A DNA stretch of 64,000 nt from Caulobacter sp. (GCA_019636175.1 JAHBYC010000012.1:17115-81114), one strand, 5' to 3'; counted from the stretch's first letter, positions 28,006 to 36,957 are shown. Notes: a model not told the origin generated them from the letters alone. Program-made: numbers and translations.

Positions 28006-29640
28006 TCAGTAGAGGATGGCGTCGAAGGTCGAGGTGGTGACCATCTCGCCCCGCATCGGCGCGGCCGCGAACAGACTGTCGACGCCGGTCAGATCGGGGT
28101 CGGCCGGCGCGCCCTCTTCGGTCGGCGGATCCCAGTCATAGGCGGTGGAGTCGGCCCGGCGGATGTCGAACTCGACGGTCAGGGCCCGCATGTCCACGCG
28201 CGGGGAGCCGATGATCTCGACGGGAAGGGTCTCGACCGTTCCGTCCGCGCGCTCCCTTTCCAGATTGACCCATCGGCGATTTGGCGCTTCGCCCTCGGCG
28301 GGTTCGGAATAGGGAATGTTCAGTCCATACAGCGTCGTCTGAACAACGCCCTGCCCGTCGGCCATGGTGCGCTTCTGGAGGATCTTCGCCAGACGCCGGG
28401 CCTGGGAATGGCTGGGGGTCCAGTCGGCCGTGAAATCCGCCGACTTGAGACCCCGCAGGGCGATATCGTCGGCGTCTTCCCAGACCTCACCGGGCACCAC
28501 CGTCCACTTGTGCTGCGGCGACAGATAGCTGATGACCAGTTGATTGATCGCCTCGTCAGCGCGTTTGAGGCGCCGCCAGCGGAGCGCCTTGATGTGCGCC
28601 CTGGGCAGCGTCATCGTCGGCGCCCGCCACTTGCCGACCTGAACGTGAAGCGACCCGCTGCCGCCCTGCATCAGGAAGCCGTCGCAGGTCGCCAGAATGC
28701 GCTTTCGGACGTCCGCGACGTCGTTGATGTCATAGTACCAGCCGGCGATCCGGTAGCGGTCCTCATAGGTTCCCGTCGCGACCGTGTAGATCTGATCCTC
28801 GCAATCGTCCGCCGCCTGGGTCCAGGAGGCGACCTGGGCCAGCACCTTGCGTTCGAAACGCTCGACGAAATCCTCGCGCTCGACCGGGCCGGCCTCGGTC
28901 AGCGCCAGCCACAGGATCGGGTTCCAGCTTTCCTCCCAGGTTGACCAGTCGTCGAGGCGATGGGCGCCGCTGCCGCCCCGGGTGCTGTCCTTGCGCCAGT
29001 CGTAGACGGCGCCGACCGGCAGGGTCGACAGCATGGGGTGGCCGTAGGGATAGACCTTGCGAAAGTCGTTCTGTTCGACGGCGGCGCAGACCAGCAGATG
29101 GCTGCAAACGCCATCACCCCTGTGCGCCGAGGTCCAGACGCCGGCGCCCAGGTCGCCCAGGGTTTCGGTGTTCCAGGGTCCCTCGCCCGAATAGCTGGTC
29201 TCGGTCGCCGCACCCAGGCGGTTGAGGATCCAGACCCCGTTGCCCTTGTACTTGTTCGCCGGACTGCCGGAAAACACCACCCTGTCCGATCCATCGACGG
29301 TGACCGGGTCGTCATGCAGCCAGTAGGCGTCGATGCGCAGCACCGGCGCCTGGCAGGTCGCCATCACCTGATAGAGGTTCTTGCGCGCCTCGCGCAGCAT
29401 CCGGGGGCCGCCCATCCGCGCGCGGTTCAGCAGCCTGCGCCTCGGCGGCTGCGTCTGGTTGAACACCGACGCCCCGGCGCCGCCCTTGGGAATATCGGGG
29501 GCCGCCAGCGCCGACGATCCATAGCTGATCAGCGCCTGGGATCCGAAATAGGCCACATTGGCGACCACGGCGGTCACCGCGGCGTTGGATCCCAGATACT
29601 GGGCGGCGGTGACGGCGAGGTTGGCGATATACTCAGCCAT
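28006..29640 (-). CDS. tail tip / central hub protein (gpJ position)
   Basis: The 544-residue protein (MAEYIANLAVTAAQYLGSNA) has a hydrophobic N-terminal third followed by 'VFNQTQPPRRRLLNRARMGGPRMLREARKNLYQVMA', a start seen in phage tail-tip proteins of alphaproteobacterial siphophages. 'WYYDINDVADVRKRILATCDGFLMQGG' and 'INQLVISYLSP' resemble hub-domain segments. It occupies the place of lambda J, after the DUF2163 and DUF6950 genes. Its start overlaps the previous gene by 8 bp. Half the length of lambda J, with the fibre and host-binding parts in separate genes downstream. Confidence 0.7.
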   Translation of the reverse strand: MAEYIANLAVTAAQYLGSNAAVTAVVANVAYFGSQALISYGSSALAAPDIPKGGAGASVFNQTQPPRRRLLNRARMGGPRMLREARKNLYQVMATCQAPVLRIDAYWLHDDPVTVDGSDRVVFSGSPANKYKGNGVWILNRLGAATETSYSGEGPWNTETLGDLGAGVWTSAHRGDGVCSHLLVCAAVEQNDFRKVYPYGHPMLSTLPVGAVYDWRKDSTRGGSGAHRLDDWSTWEESWNPILWLALTEAGPVEREDFVERFERKVLAQVASWTQAADDCEDQIYTVATGTYEDRYRIAGWYYDINDVADVRKRILATCDGFLMQGGSGSLHVQVGKWRAPTMTLPRAHIKALRWRRLKRADEAINQLVISYLSPQHKWTVVPGEVWEDADDIALRGLKSADFTADWTPSHSQARRLAKILQKRTMADGQGVVQTTLYGLNIPYSEPAEGEAPNRRWVNLERERADGTVETLPVEIIGSPRVDMRALTVEFDIRRADSTAYDWDPPTEEGAPADPDLTGVDSLFAAAPMRGEMVTTSTFDAILY

Positions 29641-30064
29641 GACAATGCTCCGGCGCTGTCCAGGCCGCTCTGGCGCGAGCCATGCAGGTCAACATTCCGT
29701 CGGCCGTCGCGATGACCCAGCGACCGCCATACCGGACCGCTCCAAACCGCGTCGCGCCGCTGTCGGCCAGGGTGACGACGCCGAAGTCGCCGGATCGGGG
29801 CTCCCGCACCCGGATCCAGCCCAACGCGCGCAACCGGCGATCGACGAGCCGGGCCATGCCGCCGGCGGCGGTCAGGATGGCGTTCGCCCCGGCGGCGCTG
29901 TCATAGCGCCCGCGCCAGGGCTGGGCGGGATCAACCCCGGTCAGGGCCCGGGCCCAGTCGCAGGGGGCCATCAGGCAGTCCCATTCGCCGTGCGCCCAGG
30001 TCCGCAGTTCGGCTCCCGCCACCCAGGCCTCGAGCAGCGCGATCCTCGCCTCCCGGCGGATCAC
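29633..30064 (-). CDS. DUF6950-like tail assembly protein
   Basis: The 143-residue protein begins at a GTG that overlaps the upstream stop (GTGA). 'REARIALLEAWVAGAELRTWAHGEWDCLMAPCDWARALTGVDP' with the conserved WDC-x-x-APCDWA pattern, and 'ARLVDRRLRALGWIRV...GDFGVV', are typical of the DUF6950 family. This family has an NlpC/P60-like fold and sits at the lambda K position. The Cys could be catalytic, which would make it a tail-tip peptidoglycan hydrolase. The neighbours are the DUF2163 and hub genes. Confidence 0.7.
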   Translation of the reverse strand: MIRREARIALLEAWVAGAELRTWAHGEWDCLMAPCDWARALTGVDPAQPWRGRYDSAAGANAILTAAGGMARLVDRRLRALGWIRVREPRSGDFGVVTLADSGATRFGAVRYGGRWVIATADGMLTCMARARAAWTAPEHCHG

Positions 30065-30645
30065 CACCTCGGCCAAGTCACCTCGCTGCCTTCCGCGTAG
30101 AGGGGGGTTCGAGAACAGAACAGGTCGCCGGGCGAGCGCGCCTCCTGATCCGCCGGGCTCCAGTAACCCAGCAGGGGCCTGCGTCTGTCCAGGGGACCAT
30201 AGCCGATCGTGACGGTGACCGTTCTCAGCCCGGCGCGGCGGTCCGTCTCCAGGTCTTCCATTTCCCCTTCGACGACCCACAGCGGCGCGGCGATCGGCTG
30301 GTCCCGTTCGTCCAGGAACAGGACCCCCAGATGGCACGCCGCCTGATCGATATCGGCGGCCGAGTCCTCGGCCAGGTCCTGCAGCGCGGCGTCGACGCCG
30401 GACATGGTGATCGACAGTCGCCCCGCCTCGCCGTTGAACAGCACGTCGAAGGCCGGCCACTCGGCCAGGCGACCGACGCCCTTGTAGATCGCGCCGTCTT
30501 CGGTCTCGATCGTGTCGGCCGACAGGCGAAAATCGCCGACGCCGGACCAGGCCCGGATGATCGGATCAGCCGCGATACGGAGGAACATGGCCGGCTTCAC
30601 GCCGCCGGCGGACGCGGCCGCGGCCGCCGCTTCGGTAATCCACAT
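30061..30645 (-). CDS. tail protein, DUF2163-like (lambda L position)
   Basis: The 194-residue protein (MWITEAAAAAASAGGVKPAM) contains 'PAMFLRIAADPIIRAWSGVGDFRLSADTIE...YKGVGRL', 'VLFNGEAGRLSITMSGVD' and 'LDRRRPLLGYWSPADQEARSPGD', a pattern of tail-tip proteins around DUF2163 in alphaproteobacterial phages and gene transfer agents. It is coupled by a 4-bp overlap to the DUF6950 gene. Probably part of the tail-tip complex. Confidence 0.65.
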   Translation of the reverse strand: MWITEAAAAAASAGGVKPAMFLRIAADPIIRAWSGVGDFRLSADTIETEDGAIYKGVGRLAEWPAFDVLFNGEAGRLSITMSGVDAALQDLAEDSAADIDQAACHLGVLFLDERDQPIAAPLWVVEGEMEDLETDRRAGLRTVTVTIGYGPLDRRRPLLGYWSPADQEARSPGDLFCSRTPLYAEGSEVTWPRW

Positions 30646-30654
30646 GGCGGCCTC

Positions 30655-31344
30655 TCAGCTCAGCTCGTCGAAGGCTTCAGCGAAGCGAAGGTCGGTCTTT
30701 CCTTCCCAGCCCGGCACGATCCACGGCCAGGCCTCGCCGTCCGGATCATTCAGCTTCATCACGCAGCGAGGACGGTTGAAGTCGACTTCCGCCTCGGCGG
30801 CCAGGTCCTCCCGGATCGGCGGGCGAATGAAGACGGTGTAGACATCGTCCGTCACCGAATCGACCTTGCCGATCATGTGGATCCGGGGCCCGTGCGTCGG
30901 ATAGACCAGGGTGAAGACCTCCCCGCCTTGAAGCGGCCCCGCCGTCTCCGGATCCAGATAAAGGTCAATGGTCGTGTCGCGCAGGGACACGTCCGCCGCC
31001 AGATGCGCCGCCACGGCGCCGCTGACATATTCGGAACTGTCGGCGAAGGGCGACCCATCCCCGTGCGGCACGCTGCTGAGCGCCGGCGACAGCGGCCAGT
31101 CGAGCATCGGCACGATGAAGCGCGTGACGCCGCCAAGAGCCAGCAGCAGCAGGGCCCGGATCGCCCGGAGGGCCTGTTCGTCGCCCAGGTCGATACCGAC
31201 CAGCTCGGCGACCCACCAGCCGCCGCCGTCCCAGGACGCATCCTGCCCCGGTCCGGTCAGCGTCTGTCCGCCGCTGGTGCTGACGCTGGCCGGACGCCAG
31301 CGCAGCTTTTCCACCGGGAAGTTGGTGACCGGAAACTCGTCCAC
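30655..31344 (-). CDS. minor tail protein (lambda M/L region)
   Basis: The 229-residue protein starts MDEFPVTNFPVEKLRWRPAS and is a soluble beta-rich protein ('ALRAIRALLLLALGGVTRFIVPMLDWPLSP', 'EVFTLVYPTHGPRIHMIGKVDSV'). It lies between the tape measure and DUF2163 genes with 6- and 9-bp gaps, which points to a tail-tip component. No family is recognised with certainty. Confidence 0.6.
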   Translation of the reverse strand: MDEFPVTNFPVEKLRWRPASVSTSGGQTLTGPGQDASWDGGGWWVAELVGIDLGDEQALRAIRALLLLALGGVTRFIVPMLDWPLSPALSSVPHGDGSPFADSSEYVSGAVAAHLAADVSLRDTTIDLYLDPETAGPLQGGEVFTLVYPTHGPRIHMIGKVDSVTDDVYTVFIRPPIREDLAAEAEVDFNRPRCVMKLNDPDGEAWPWIVPGWEGKTDLRFAEAFDELS

Positions 31345-31350
31345 GTCTGA

Positions 31351-33537
31351 TCAGCCTTTCAGAAAGCGGGCGTCCGCCTGTTGCTTGCCGACCGCCGCCC
31401 CCGAGTGTTTCAGGGCCTGCTTGATGGCGTCGTCATGGGCGGCCTGGATCACGGCGGCCAGCTGCCGGTCCGAGACATGGCCGGACGGGATCTGCACCTC
31501 TGATTTCAGGTAGACATCGACCCGCCTGGGGCCTTGGCCGCCCCCGCCGCCTGCTGCGGCGATGGCGTCCGTCAGCATCCGCTGCGTCGCCTCATAGTCG
31601 GCGACATAGCCATTGCCCGACAGCATCGCCAGCTCCGGCCGCCCGTGCTCGCCATAGCCATACCGCCAGCCGCTGCTCATCCCGCCGCCGGCGGCCCGAC
31701 CCGACGACTGCCCGGACCCGAACAGATAGTTGAACCCGGCGGCGAACATGCCTGACCAGCTGTTGCCGCCGGCGCTGGCGCCGGCGTTGAAGTCGGCGGC
31801 GGCCAGGGCCTGCTGGATGCCATTGCTCAGGCCATCAAGCGAGGCCTGATAGAAGCGCTGCTTCATGAAGTCCCAGAAATCACCGTGCAGGGCGGCGTCC
31901 AGGCCCTGGGCGGTCGCGTCGCCGACATCCCGGGCCCAGGCGGCCTTCTGTTCGGCGGTCCACAGCCCGCCGTCCTGGCCGATGGTCACGTCGGTCGGCA
32001 GCATGGGCGCAATGCCCGCGCCGCTTTCGGCCTTGACGGTGTTGGCCTTGATCCAGTCTTCCTCGATGTCGCGGGCGGTCTTCAGGTTGGCCGCCCGGGC
32101 GCGGGCGTCGGCGTCGTCCTGGGCCCGGGCCTGCGCCTCGGCCAGGCTCAGCCCGGCCTTGACATAGCGGTCCCGCTGGGCGGCCAGGAACTGCTCGGAG
32201 GCCAGCATCTCGGTCGCCGCGTCATCCCCCCGCGCCCGCGCCACCGCCAGCTGCTGTTCGAGCTCGATGGCCTTCAGGGCGGCGGCCTGTTCCTCCGGCG
32301 TCGGGCCGGACTTGGCGCCCGACGGAGTGCCGTTGTGAACGGAACCCGGTTTGGTCTTCGGTTTGGGCGGAGGCTCCCGATCCTTTAGCCGCTTTTCGAG
32401 ATCATCGATTCGGCCGTCGAGGTCAGTCAGCGCCGACTTAATCGGAACGGCCGTCATTGATGTGTCGCCGGCGTTCATAGCCGACATCTGGACCGCCCGC
32501 TCCGCGGATGTGCCGTACGGACCAGCGGTCTTCTTGCCCAGCATTTCGGCAATGCCGAGCCGGTTCCGCTCACCCTTCAACTCGGTCAGCTGCTTTCTCA
32601 GCCCCTCGGTCGATTTATGATCCAGATCGCGCCAACTGTCGGCAAGATCCGACATCGCCCGGGCGAGATCGGCCACCAGCCCGACGATTGCGACGATAGC
32701 TGGAGCCAGATCAACGAATGCTTGCTTCATCTGCACGTCGATGACCTGTGAGAGGGTATCGAACTGGTCTTGAGCCTCGCCCGCTCGACGGACCAGTTCG
32801 TCGTCCATCACCACGCCCAGCCGGTGCGCCTCGTCGCGCAGATGGGCGATGCCACTGGCGCCAAGCCGGATCGCCGGAAGCATGTCAGAAAGGCCGAGCT
32901 TGTCAGCGATCGCCGCCTGCTCGGCCTCATCCTTCAGCTGCGAGACCCGTTTGATGACCTCGTCGAATGCGTCTTCCGTCGAGCCGAAGGCCTCCAATCC
33001 GGCCTCGTCCATGCCCAGGGCCTCGAACACCTTGACCGAACCCTTGTCCAGCCCGGACCTGGCCTTGCCCAGCGTCACGCGGAACTGCTCCAGCGCACGA
33101 TCAGCGTCCTCGCTGTCGCTGCCGGTGGACTTCAGGACAAACCGCCATTCCTGCAGGGCGTCGGTCGTAACATTCAGCGCCTTGGCGGTGTTGGTCAGTT
33201 CGCCGGCGAAATCCATCGCTTCGCGGGCCTTCTCAATCCCAAAACTCACCGCCTTCATCGCGACCAACGCTCCGGCGGCTGCCACCCCGGCTGGTCCCAG
33301 CGCCATCAACGCAGAGCCGGCGCCCTCAGCCACCCCGGCCAAACCCGCAACGCTCTTTCGCGCGGCGCCGGACGCTGCGTTCAACCCCTCGACCGCCGGG
33401 GCGGCCGTTTTTGACCCCATCGCGATCTCGGCGAACATCTTTTTGCCGCTGTCGGCGATCTCGTCGAAGCTGCGCTTGGCGGTCGCCTCGCCGTCCACAT
33501 AGACCCGGACGCCGACGCCCTTCTTTTCACCGGTCAT
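31351..33537 (-). CDS. tail tape measure protein
   Basis: The 728-residue protein is the longest gene between the chaperones and tail-tip genes. It has the typical look: helical N-terminus ('EATAKRSFDEIADSGKKMFAEIAMGSKTAAPAVEGLNAASGAARKSVAGLAG'), a hydrophobic stretch ('LMALGPAGVAAAGALVAMKAVSFGIEKA'), 'ELTNTAKALNVTTDALQEWRFVLKSTG', coiled coils, and a Gly/Ser-rich C-terminal part ending in 'YKYGEHGRPELAMLSGNGYVADYEATQRML'-like sequence. It sets tail length and guides DNA. For 728 residues a tail of roughly 100 nm would follow from the usual 0.15 nm per residue rule. Confidence 0.9.
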   Translation of the reverse strand: MTGEKKGVGVRVYVDGEATAKRSFDEIADSGKKMFAEIAMGSKTAAPAVEGLNAASGAARKSVAGLAGVAEGAGSALMALGPAGVAAAGALVAMKAVSFGIEKAREAMDFAGELTNTAKALNVTTDALQEWRFVLKSTGSDSEDADRALEQFRVTLGKARSGLDKGSVKVFEALGMDEAGLEAFGSTEDAFDEVIKRVSQLKDEAEQAAIADKLGLSDMLPAIRLGASGIAHLRDEAHRLGVVMDDELVRRAGEAQDQFDTLSQVIDVQMKQAFVDLAPAIVAIVGLVADLARAMSDLADSWRDLDHKSTEGLRKQLTELKGERNRLGIAEMLGKKTAGPYGTSAERAVQMSAMNAGDTSMTAVPIKSALTDLDGRIDDLEKRLKDREPPPKPKTKPGSVHNGTPSGAKSGPTPEEQAAALKAIELEQQLAVARARGDDAATEMLASEQFLAAQRDRYVKAGLSLAEAQARAQDDADARARAANLKTARDIEEDWIKANTVKAESGAGIAPMLPTDVTIGQDGGLWTAEQKAAWARDVGDATAQGLDAALHGDFWDFMKQRFYQASLDGLSNGIQQALAAADFNAGASAGGNSWSGMFAAGFNYLFGSGQSSGRAAGGGMSSGWRYGYGEHGRPELAMLSGNGYVADYEATQRMLTDAIAAAGGGGGQGPRRVDVYLKSEVQIPSGHVSDRQLAAVIQAAHDDAIKQALKHSGAAVGKQQADARFLKG

Positions 33538-33540
33538 GGC

Positions 33541-33933
33541 TCAGTTTTCCTTGTCATCAGGTTCGCGACGGGTCTTCCCCGTCCGGTGCAGCGCCCCGAG
33601 GGCGGCCGGCTCGAAAGCGTCGAGCAACTCTTCGGTGACCCAGGCCTGGGCCAGGTCGCCTGTGCGCCGCAGCACCGCGGCGCGATCCAGCCGGGTCGGC
33701 GTCATCCCGCCGCCCGTCCACACCCCGCCGCCCTTCACCGCCCGCCACACCGCCGCCCCCTCTTCGGTCTGCGGCGCGTGTTTGGTCAGGGGGCAGGGCT
33801 TGCCGGCCCGGTCGAGGCCGCCGGTTGCGCAGGCCTCGCCGGTTCGGGCGCAGTTTCGGCACCATTCGGGCCCTCGGGGGTCGTCGGCCGAGCCGCCGCC
33901 GAACCATGCTCCGAGAGCCCTTAGGCGTTTCCC
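33541..33933 (-). CDS. tail assembly chaperone T-like extension, expressed by -1 frameshift
   Basis: This frame lacks any start codon near its 5' end that does not lie deep inside the previous gene. It is entered in frame by a -1 shift at the G_GGA_AAC heptamer (33933-33927). The fused reading continues 'GKRLRALGAWFGGGSADDPRGPEWCRNCARTGEACATGGLDRAG...'. The Cys-rich segment and the ending 'TRLDRAAVLRRTGDLAQAWVTEELLDAFEPAALGALHRTGK' resemble tail chaperones before tape measure genes. The G-T fusion helps load the tape measure with tail tube protein in lambda. It ends 4 bp before the tape measure ATG. Confidence 0.75.
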   Translation of the reverse strand, partial: GKRLRALGAWFGGGSADDPRGPEWCRNCARTGEACATGGLDRAGKPCPLTKHAPQTEEGAAVWRAVKGGGVWTGGGMTPTRLDRAAVLRRTGDLAQAWVTEELLDAFEPAALGALHRTGKTRREPDDKEN

Positions 33934-34418
33934 TCGCAGACCAGAATCCGCGCCGCCAGGTCGATATGCCCCGTCAATTGCCGCTCGAAGGCCTGGTCCA
34001 GCAGCAGGGTCTCCATCGTGATCCGCGCGGCCAGGTCGGCGGGGTCCGCCGGAGAGACGACCCCCGCCACATGCGACAGGCGCGCGGGCAGAGGGGCCGC
34101 TTCGCCCGCCTCGCCCACGATCCCGGTCCAGCTGATGACCGCCGCCAGGGCGCACTCGACCGAGGCCAGCCAGGCGGCGAACCCGGCCTGGAAGGCCAGA
34201 TCGTTCAGGGCGCGGTTCAGGTCGGCGGCCGTCTCGGCCAGATTGTGCCGGGTGATGACGGTCGACAACGCGGCGGTGTCGCGGACGATGTCCGCCGCCC
34301 GGGCCGAACAGCGGGCGAAATCGACCGTGCTCAACCGCCGCAGGGTGATCGTGACCCCGCTGTAGGGCGCCGCCAGGGAGACGGTGACCGGGTCGGTCAG
34401 GGAGGAGACCCGGATCAT
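33921..34418 (-). CDS. tail assembly chaperone G-like protein
   Basis: The 165-residue protein (MIRVSSLTDPVTVSLAAPYS) lies between the tail tube and tape measure genes, like lambda G. It starts with a short beta part ('PVTVSLAAPYSGVTITLRRLSTVDF') and is mostly helical after that. Its last codons are GAG GGA AAC GCC TAA, containing the slippery heptamer that allows a -1 shift into the T-like frame. It overlaps the tube gene by 4 bp. Confidence 0.75.
   Translation of the reverse strand: MIRVSSLTDPVTVSLAAPYSGVTITLRRLSTVDFARCSARAADIVRDTAALSTVITRHNLAETAADLNRALNDLAFQAGFAAWLASVECALAAVISWTGIVGEAGEAAPLPARLSHVAGVVSPADPADLAARITMETLLLDQAFERQLTGHIDLAARILVCEGNA
33927..33933 (-). promoter_or_regulatory. 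-1 ribosomal frameshift site G_GGA_AAC
   Basis: On the minus strand the in-frame heptamer G GGA AAC lies one sense codon before the G-like stop codon (TAA at 33923-33921). It is a canonical X_XXY_YYZ slip sequence, differing from lambda's GGGAAAG in the last base, at the correct gene boundary. Confidence 0.8.
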
Positions 34419-35386
34419 GCGTAGGCCGCGACGTTATTGATCACCGTCACCTGGCAGGCCGGCGTGTCGTCGGACTGGTGCGCCGTCCAGGACAGCGCCC
34501 GCTCGAACACGCCCGTGCCGATGTCGGCGGGGATCGGGTTCATGTTGGCCTGGGGATGGGCAAAGCGGATCTCGTGACCCGTCGTCACCCCCAGGTATCG
34601 CAGCTCGGCCGAAAACTCGTCGCCGGCGTCGGCCAGATCCTCATAGTCCGATCCATGCCCCCGCAAGGTCGCCCGGGCCGAATGCGACGGCGCCTCGCCC
34701 GGCCGCAGATAGCTGGCCAGCTTCGAGGCCGAACCGGTCGTCGCATAGAAGTCCGCCTGCAGGTTGCGGTCCCAGGTGAAGCCCCCGCTGGGCAGTTGGT
34801 CGGCGGCGACGTCGTCGAACAGGGCCGAGGGGCGAAGGATCGGCGAGGGCGTGGTCACCGCCGTGACCGTGCCGCTCGGCCAGTCGGCGTCCCGGCTGCG
34901 ATCCAGCGCCATGAAGGTCAGCTGGATATCGAAGTCCTGCGCCTGGTCGCCGCTCCAGTCGGTCGACAGGGCGCCGAGCGAACAGGCCTTGACCCAGGTC
35001 ACCTTCTCCGAACCCAGCCGGAAGGCGGCGTCGAAATAGATCTCGGTCTTGGCGCCGCTGGACCAGACATGGGTGTAGAGGCCGGTGTCCGGGCCGCTGG
35101 TCGTCGGCGCCCCCAGCGCCAGCCTCAGCCAGCGCGGCAGCATCAGGGTGTCGGCGTCGATGGTGACATCCATCGAAAAGCGCTGCAGGCCCTCGCGCGG
35201 ACGCAGCGGGTCGCGGCTGTTCTGCCGCGCGGCGCCCAGCCTGGGCCGGCGCGGCTTGTCGGTCTGGGGGCTGATGGTCACCCGGTTGAACTCGACGTTG
35301 AACCAGGCGGTCGGCGCCGTGTCCTTGTCCGCGCGGATGCCGATGCGGCACTCGGCGTCCGCGCCGTAATAGACGTCATTGGCCAT
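34415..35386 (-). CDS. major tail (tube) protein
   Basis: The 323-residue protein (MANDVYYGADAECRIGIRAD) is beta-rich and starts like siphophage tube proteins ('GADAECRIGIRADKDTAPTAWFNVEFNRVTISPQ'). It has internal segments 'QRFSMDVTIDADTLMLPRWLRLALGAPTTSG' and 'YFDAAFRLGSEKVTWVKACSLGALSTDW'. The place between the U-like and G-like genes equals lambda V. It builds the tail tube lumen. The size is larger than lambda V (246), suggesting an extra surface domain. Confidence 0.8.
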   Translation of the reverse strand: MANDVYYGADAECRIGIRADKDTAPTAWFNVEFNRVTISPQTDKPRRPRLGAARQNSRDPLRPREGLQRFSMDVTIDADTLMLPRWLRLALGAPTTSGPDTGLYTHVWSSGAKTEIYFDAAFRLGSEKVTWVKACSLGALSTDWSGDQAQDFDIQLTFMALDRSRDADWPSGTVTAVTTPSPILRPSALFDDVAADQLPSGGFTWDRNLQADFYATTGSASKLASYLRPGEAPSHSARATLRGHGSDYEDLADAGDEFSAELRYLGVTTGHEIRFAHPQANMNPIPADIGTGVFERALSWTAHQSDDTPACQVTVINNVAAYA

Positions 35387-35447
35387 GGAAGACTCCGATC
35401 TGGCGAGGGCTTGATGGGGCCGGGCGGCGGAGGGCCGCCCGGGAGGG

Positions 35448-35708
35448 TCAGGAAATCAGGTCGGACCGACCGGCGATCCGTAGGTCGCGGGCGCTCGCCC
35501 GGCGCGCCGAGCCGTCCGCAAGCCGCGCCGTCGCGACCGCCGCCTCGGCGACGACGATGACGCCGGTCTTCAGGTCGACCAGAGGCGTCCGGCGCGGAAG
35601 CGACCCGCCGGGGGCCCCATCGCCGTCGCGGTCGAGGTTGGCCATTGAGGCTGCGGAGGGGGAGGCAGCGGAACGGGAGGCGGCGGAGGGGGACGGGCTG
35701 CGGGCCAT
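35448..35708 (-). CDS. 86-residue hypothetical phage protein
   Basis: Begins MARSPSPSAASRSAASPSAA with a Ser/Ala repeat. The rest is 'GGSLPRRTPLVDLKTGVIVVAEAAVATARLADGSARRASARDLRIAGR', a compact beta-like region. GGAGA sits at the right distance from ATG 35708; an internal ATG at 35645 is possible. It lies between the tail terminator-like and tube genes. No family is recognised. Confidence 0.5.
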   Translation of the reverse strand: MARSPSPSAASRSAASPSAASMANLDRDGDGAPGGSLPRRTPLVDLKTGVIVVAEAAVATARLADGSARRASARDLRIAGRSDLIS

Positions 35709-35733
35709 GGCGGTCTCCGGTTCGACTTGAGGG

Positions 35734-36219
35734 TCAGGGGGCGGTGCGGCCGAGCGGGTCGCCCGAACGCAGCCGGATCACGAAGGTGATCATCTTCTTC
35801 AGCCCGTTCGGCGGCAGATCGTCGTCCAGGGCTTCGGTCAGCATCAGCCGCTCGCAGGTCTGGCCAAGGGTCGGGTCGGTTCCCGGCAGCGGCGCCAGGG
35901 CGTTGAACACCGCTCCCAGCTGGTCCTCGTGGCTGGCCTCGCCGTCGGCCAGCGGACCGAAGGACGCCAGCTCCAGTCGGCAGCCGCGTTCGACGACATA
36001 GCGGCGCACGCCCCCTCCGATCACGTCCCGAACCGGTCTGGTCTCGAGGCGGAACAGCTCGGCGGCGCGGCGCGACTCTGTTTCGTCGCCATCAGGTTCG
36101 ACAGCGAAAGGCGGATCGATCTGCATGTCGCCGGCGTCGGCGAGAAAGCCCGCGGCGACCAGTCCATCGGCCAGGGCCGCCGCCAGGGCGGCATAGGCGG
36201 TCTCGATCGGCGCGGTCAT
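35734..36219 (-). CDS. tail terminator-like protein (lambda U position)
   Basis: The 161-residue protein (MTAPIETAYAALAAALADGL) has the alpha/beta pattern of tail completion proteins ('VVERGCRLELASFGPLADGEASHEDQLGAVFNALAPLP', ending 'MITFVIRLRSGDPLGRTAP'). It follows the DUF6441 gene by a 4-bp overlap and precedes the tube gene, where lambda U is located. The tail terminator stops tube growth and joins head to tail. Assigned by position and size only. Confidence 0.6.
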   Translation of the reverse strand: MTAPIETAYAALAAALADGLVAAGFLADAGDMQIDPPFAVEPDGDETESRRAAELFRLETRPVRDVIGGGVRRYVVERGCRLELASFGPLADGEASHEDQLGAVFNALAPLPGTDPTLGQTCERLMLTEALDDDLPPNGLKKMITFVIRLRSGDPLGRTAP

Positions 36220-36929
36220 TCAGCGGCTCCATCGTTCGCACCCGGGCCCGTTCGGCTGTCGGTCTCGAAATGCTTGATGAACAGGGCCGACACCCGCGCC
36301 CCCGACTCCCGTTCCGCCCGGGCCCGGATCTCGGCGCCGCGCAGCAGGCGCGGGGACCTGGCCTGTTTGACCAGAAAGAAGACGATAATGGTCTGCGGGT
36401 CGTGACCCGGAACGCCGCCGCCGCTTCGTCCCGCGCTCTCTCGGGCGTCCGCGACCAGCAGGGAGGGCCCATCCCGGCGATAGACCAGCCTGAGTTTGCC
36501 GAACGCCCGCTCGGCCTGGAACAAGGTGGTCTTGCTGCCCTTGTAGCGGCCCCTCGGGATCTGCACCCGCCCGCCCGGCCATACATCTGGGTTCGGGATC
36601 AGCAGGAACTTGCCGATCGGCGACCGAATGACGCCTTCGGATTCGAACGCCCTCTGGATCACCGGAAAGCTGGAATAGGCCAGGCCCGCCGGGTTCAGGC
36701 CCTTGTTGCGATAGTGGCGGGACTTGACCGTTCGACCCAGGGCCTCGCCGTTGGCCAGGCCCGATCGCTCGATATCCGCGCGCCAGTCGTCGACGATCTG
36801 GTCGGTATAGTCGAACACGGCGGCCGCCAGGGCGCGTTCGGTTCGCGCCAGCCCCAGCCCGACCTCCTTGTCGAAATCGCCCTCCAGAGCGACGCGCAGT
36901 TGCAGTCCAAGGCCGCCCTTCATCGCCAT
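36216..36929 (-). CDS. DUF6441 family tail protein (lambda Z position)
   Basis: The 237-residue protein begins MAMKGGLGLQLRVALEGDFD. Conserved stretches are 'RALAAAVFDYTDQIVDDWRADIERSGLANGEALGRTVKSRHYRNKGLNPAGLAYSSFPVI' and 'PRGRYKGSKTTLFQAERAFGKLRLVYRRDG', typical of DUF6441, a family adjacent to head-tail joining genes. The probable role is minor tail or neck assembly. It begins 9 bp downstream of the 36939 palindrome. Confidence 0.7.
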   Translation of the reverse strand: MAMKGGLGLQLRVALEGDFDKEVGLGLARTERALAAAVFDYTDQIVDDWRADIERSGLANGEALGRTVKSRHYRNKGLNPAGLAYSSFPVIQRAFESEGVIRSPIGKFLLIPNPDVWPGGRVQIPRGRYKGSKTTLFQAERAFGKLRLVYRRDGPSLLVADARESAGRSGGGVPGHDPQTIIVFFLVKQARSPRLLRGAEIRARAERESGARVSALFIKHFETDSRTGPGANDGAAE

Positions 36930-36938
36930 CCTCCCGCC

Positions 36939-36957
36939 ATGCGAACGCCGTTCGCAT
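36939..36957. repeat. 19-bp prophage palindrome, perfect
   Basis: ATGCGAACGCCGTTCGCAT in the 36-bp gap between the head-tail connector and DUF6441 genes; the central base is C here. Confidence 0.8.
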
